From: Chryseobacterium oryctis
GTDB lineage: Bacteria; Bacteroidota; Bacteroidia; Flavobacteriales; Weeksellaceae
Direction: 5' to 3'
DNA: 64,000 bases
Assembly: GCF_025971925.1 (NCBI RefSeq)
Contig: NZ_JAPDHV010000003.1
Location: forward strand, 62,001-126,000
A program made the position numbers and the translations under genes. Below the pieces are notes generated by a model. It did not search any database and was not told where the DNA came from. It worked only from the letters and a program-made list of their open reading frames with translations. Positions 61,533 through 64,000 of this stretch are shown piece by piece. Position 1 is the first letter of the stretch. The number at the start of each line of letters is the position of its first letter.

Positions 61533-63554
61533 TTATTTAAACTTCTTTTTAAAACTAAATTTCAGTCTGTTCATCAATCCCGGCTCAATGATATCAATCC
61601 CTAATCCGAAATTACTATCTGCAATTGTATGATGATCTTTTCTGAATTGTTCAAAATCTTTTTCCTCAATTTCCAAATTCACTAACGGATTGTATTCTAT
61701 ATATACCGTTCCTCCATTTTTATTGATTTTTTTACGGCTTTTATAATCAAAGTAAGGATTTGAGATTGCACTTTCCTGAATGGTATATTTCTCTTCAACA
61801 TCAATTTTTTGATCAGTTTGAAGAGTAATTTCATACTTTTCACTATCGAAATTATGCCAAAACGGTAAATCTTTATGCACGAAATTCCTTGCATTTTCTT
61901 TTACTACATTTCGGTCAAAATACATCAGAAAACGATTTTTCTGAGGATCTACAAAATAAGGACTCTCAATTGTTGAGTGATACTGAATTTTAAATTCGTT
62001 CAGTTTTTTATCATCACTTACGATATCAATCGAAGCTTCTTTAAAAACATTTCTGAGATCTGTTCCGTTTCTATCATTTGCGTAATTAAGACTATAAAAC
62101 AAAAAACTATTCCAATTATCTACAATTTCCCTTCTATTTGTATTTTTAAAATACCTTCTCATTGCATTGGCTCGATTTCCTCGATAAGTAGTTGTCAGCT
62201 TCAATTTCCCAGTTGTATTTTGAGCTTTAAATTCAACCTTCTCATCAATACAATAATAAGGGTATTTGTAAGCTTTTCTTGTTTGCAGTTCCTGATTGGG
62301 TTTTATTTCCAAATAATGCATAAAGTAAATAAACCCACGGTTTTCAAGCAATCCAAATTCATCACGAACCGTCGCATCAATAAAGTATTCCTCTCCATTA
62401 TGATTAATTTTAACAATCACATGATTGAAAGTCAACAATGAAGGAAGATAATACTTAATGTAAAAATCGGTATGAAAATTAACCAAAACCACAGAAGAAT
62501 CAACACCGATATAATCAAGAATTACCTTTAATAAAACCGATTTTGCCTTGCAATCCCCTTGCTTGGTTTCATATGTAATCGCGGGCTCCTGAGGTTTGTG
62601 ACCATTCATTTCATCCGCATTGAATATATAGTAAATATTATTCTGAACAAATTCTATTGCAAACTGTATTTTATCCTCTAAATCAGGAATAGCATCTAAC
62701 TTTTCAACCAAATTAGGAGCAAAATCAGGCAAAGATGATGTATTAAAAATCTCCTGATAAATTGGTGATATATAATTTGATAAATTGTTCCAATTATTAT
62801 CTGTTGCGAAATCTATATAAGGGAAAATTTCGCGCCCGGTATCTACAGGGTTTATATATTCTTCTTCTTCAACAGAAAATTTTTCTCCTTTTTTCAAATA
62901 ATTAATTTCAGGTTCCAAAACATTCCCCTGATCATCTCTGAAAAACGTTTTTTTATAAGCAATTACCTTATCTCTTTCATTAATAAAAGTAAATTTATAG
63001 CTTCCATAAGCCCAATAATTATCTGGGCTTACCCAAACATATTTTGAAAATTCCTTTCTTAAAAAATCACGCTCAGTAAAAATTTTCACACGAGAATCCT
63101 CCAGAATAAGTACATCATAAAGTCTTAAATCTTTAATAGTAATATTTATCTTTTTATTACTGCTCAAAATTCCCCCTCCACTTTGCCCTTCACTATCAAG
63201 AACCTTTATCTTCGTATCAGGAATTTTGTTTACCAAAACACCATCTCTTAAAACACTTATTCGATGTATATAATATACTTCATTTTCCTCAACAATAATA
63301 TCGGAAACAGACGCCCTTTCAAGATTAGCAGGTTCATTCAGTGTATAAGCCATACAGGCATACTCGCTATTTTCTGTATTGCTGGTGTAATATTTTTTAT
63401 CTAAAAAATAACAGTAATCTCTACCTTCTTCAATTTGTTTCTGTGAAAAATCAGAATCTTTTATTCGATTTATAAGTTCCTGGTCTCCAATATTTCCAGC
63501 CCAAACGTCCGGCTGCTGAATTTTATAATTTTCAACATGAATTTCATTTTCCAT
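61533..63554 (-). CDS. DUF3857/transglutaminase-like domain protein
   Basis: A 673-residue protein. The frame opens at 63605, but ATG at 63554 (MENEIHVENYK) starts the conserved part. The first half resembles DUF3857 (beta-sandwich). The centre carries a transglutaminase-like triad: Cys in QGDCKAKS, His in TFNHVIVKI, Asp in YFIDATV. The C-terminal part is beta-rich with a basic end. No signal peptide is evident, unlike many exported relatives. Role unknown; cross-linking or protease-like activity is possible. Confidence 0.82.
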   Translation of the reverse strand: MENEIHVENYKIQQPDVWAGNIGDQELINRIKDSDFSQKQIEEGRDYCYFLDKKYYTSNTENSEYACMAYTLNEPANLERASVSDIIVEENEVYYIHRISVLRDGVLVNKIPDTKIKVLDSEGQSGGGILSSNKKINITIKDLRLYDVLILEDSRVKIFTERDFLRKEFSKYVWVSPDNYWAYGSYKFTFINERDKVIAYKKTFFRDDQGNVLEPEINYLKKGEKFSVEEEEYINPVDTGREIFPYIDFATDNNWNNLSNYISPIYQEIFNTSSLPDFAPNLVEKLDAIPDLEDKIQFAIEFVQNNIYYIFNADEMNGHKPQEPAITYETKQGDCKAKSVLLKVILDYIGVDSSVVLVNFHTDFYIKYYLPSLLTFNHVIVKINHNGEEYFIDATVRDEFGLLENRGFIYFMHYLEIKPNQELQTRKAYKYPYYCIDEKVEFKAQNTTGKLKLTTTYRGNRANAMRRYFKNTNRREIVDNWNSFLFYSLNYANDRNGTDLRNVFKEASIDIVSDDKKLNEFKIQYHSTIESPYFVDPQKNRFLMYFDRNVVKENARNFVHKDLPFWHNFDSEKYEITLQTDQKIDVEEKYTIQESAISNPYFDYKSRKKINKNGGTVYIEYNPLVNLEIEEKDFEQFRKDHHTIADSNFGLGIDIIEPGLMNRLKFSFKKKFK

Positions 63555-63692
63555 ATTATATTTTACGATTTGTTTTTGTGATATTTTGTGCTTAATAAGG
63601 TTCAAATTAATTAATTTTAACTAATTAACAAATAAATTTCGCTAAAGATTTCGGCATAGCTATTGTTTTTAACATTTACAATTAAAATTATT

Positions 63693-64000
63693 ATGAGTAA
63701 CTTAAAAATCATACTTCCTATTTTAGCATTATTTACGATTACACAGTGTGCACCTTCTTCTGCTAATCCTTCTAATTCTAATGAAAAGACGTTTATTGTA
63801 GGTGCTGAAACAGCAGATTGTACAGGTATTGTAAGAATGAAATGTCTGCAAATCAAAGAAAATGCATCAGAAAACTGGTCAAATTTTTACAGTAATATAG
63901 AGGGATTCAGTTATGAACCTGGTTATGAATATGTTTTAAAGGTTAAGACCGAAAATATTCCTAATCCTCCCGCAGATGGTTCTTCCATAAAATACATCTT
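63693..64000 (+). CDS. DUF4377-type lipoprotein, N-terminal part
   Basis: The gene runs off the right edge; about 102 residues are present. A signal peptide with lipobox ITQC (Cys19) leads into a short Ser/Asn/Pro tether and the DUF4377-like segment DCTGIVRMKCLQIKE, FYSNIEGFSYEPGYEY and PPADGSSIKYIL. Function of the domain is unknown; it often occurs with META-type heat-shock proteins. Confidence 0.75.
   Translation, partial: MSNLKIILPILALFTITQCAPSSANPSNSNEKTFIVGAETADCTGIVRMKCLQIKENASENWSNFYSNIEGFSYEPGYEYVLKVKTENIPNPPADGSSIKYI

Overview
The window is chromosomal DNA of a Bacteroidota bacterium, most likely a Flavobacteriia member close to Chryseobacterium (family Weeksellaceae). This rests on low G+C, many starts preceded by the Bacteroidota -7 element TAnnTTTG, almost no Shine-Dalgarno sequences, and typical families: GLPGLI proteins, a T9SS sorting tail, BlaR1-like M56 peptidases, a TonB-type beta-barrel, a DUF4280 PAAR-like protein, a histone-H1-like small protein and a double-glycine-leader peptide. 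The species call is inference.

Layout. 1-4.6 kb: a histidine-kinase-like fragment, PBP4/DacB, peptidase E, a TPR protein, a YdeI-like protein and an Fsa-type transaldolase. 4.6-10.4 kb: a minus-strand BlaI-type repressor, two M56 sensor peptidases and two GLPGLI proteins, with a palindrome in front of the repressor. 11.5-19.2 kb: a compact plus-strand operon of a LysM-like protein, a DUF4280 PAAR-like protein, a 1028-residue protein and three tandem paralogous lipoproteins plus a stub of a fourth copy. It reads as an effector/immunity module of a contractile secretion system and is the best candidate here for an undescribed system. 19.3-19.6 kb: three tandem initiator tRNA genes.

19.7-30 kb is mostly housekeeping: tsaC, yaaA, prmC, a rhomboid protease, an ankyrin protein, and parC and parE flanking a small membrane protein. 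30.2-33.8 kb: a LytTR regulator whose receiver lacks the phospho-acceptor Asp, a glycine-zipper lipoprotein with a YiiX-like hydrolase, and a T9SS-exported protein. 33.9-48.4 kb: AIM24-like protein, aminotransferase, a 53-residue double-glycine-leader peptide, YchF, a GHL10 lipoprotein, TypA, DUF1294, an orphan tail-spike-like beta-helix protein, YceI, Tex, an M28 peptidase and a histone-H1-like protein.

48.5-50.7 kb holds three tandem secreted proteins with a C1q/TNF-like C-terminal half. 51.2-52.8 kb is a tiny island bounded by an intact tRNA-Arg(UCG) and a duplicated 3' piece of the same tRNA, with the inverted and direct repeats expected at integrase attachment sites and one TonB-C-domain gene inside. 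52.8-58.1 kb is an envelope cluster (beta-barrel, small lipoprotein, 990-residue TPR protein). The window closes with an amino-acid permease, a DUF962/Mpo1-like protein, small membrane and lipocalin-like proteins, a DUF3857/transglutaminase-like protein and the start of a DUF4377-type lipoprotein.

All assignments come from reading motifs by eye; no database search was run.
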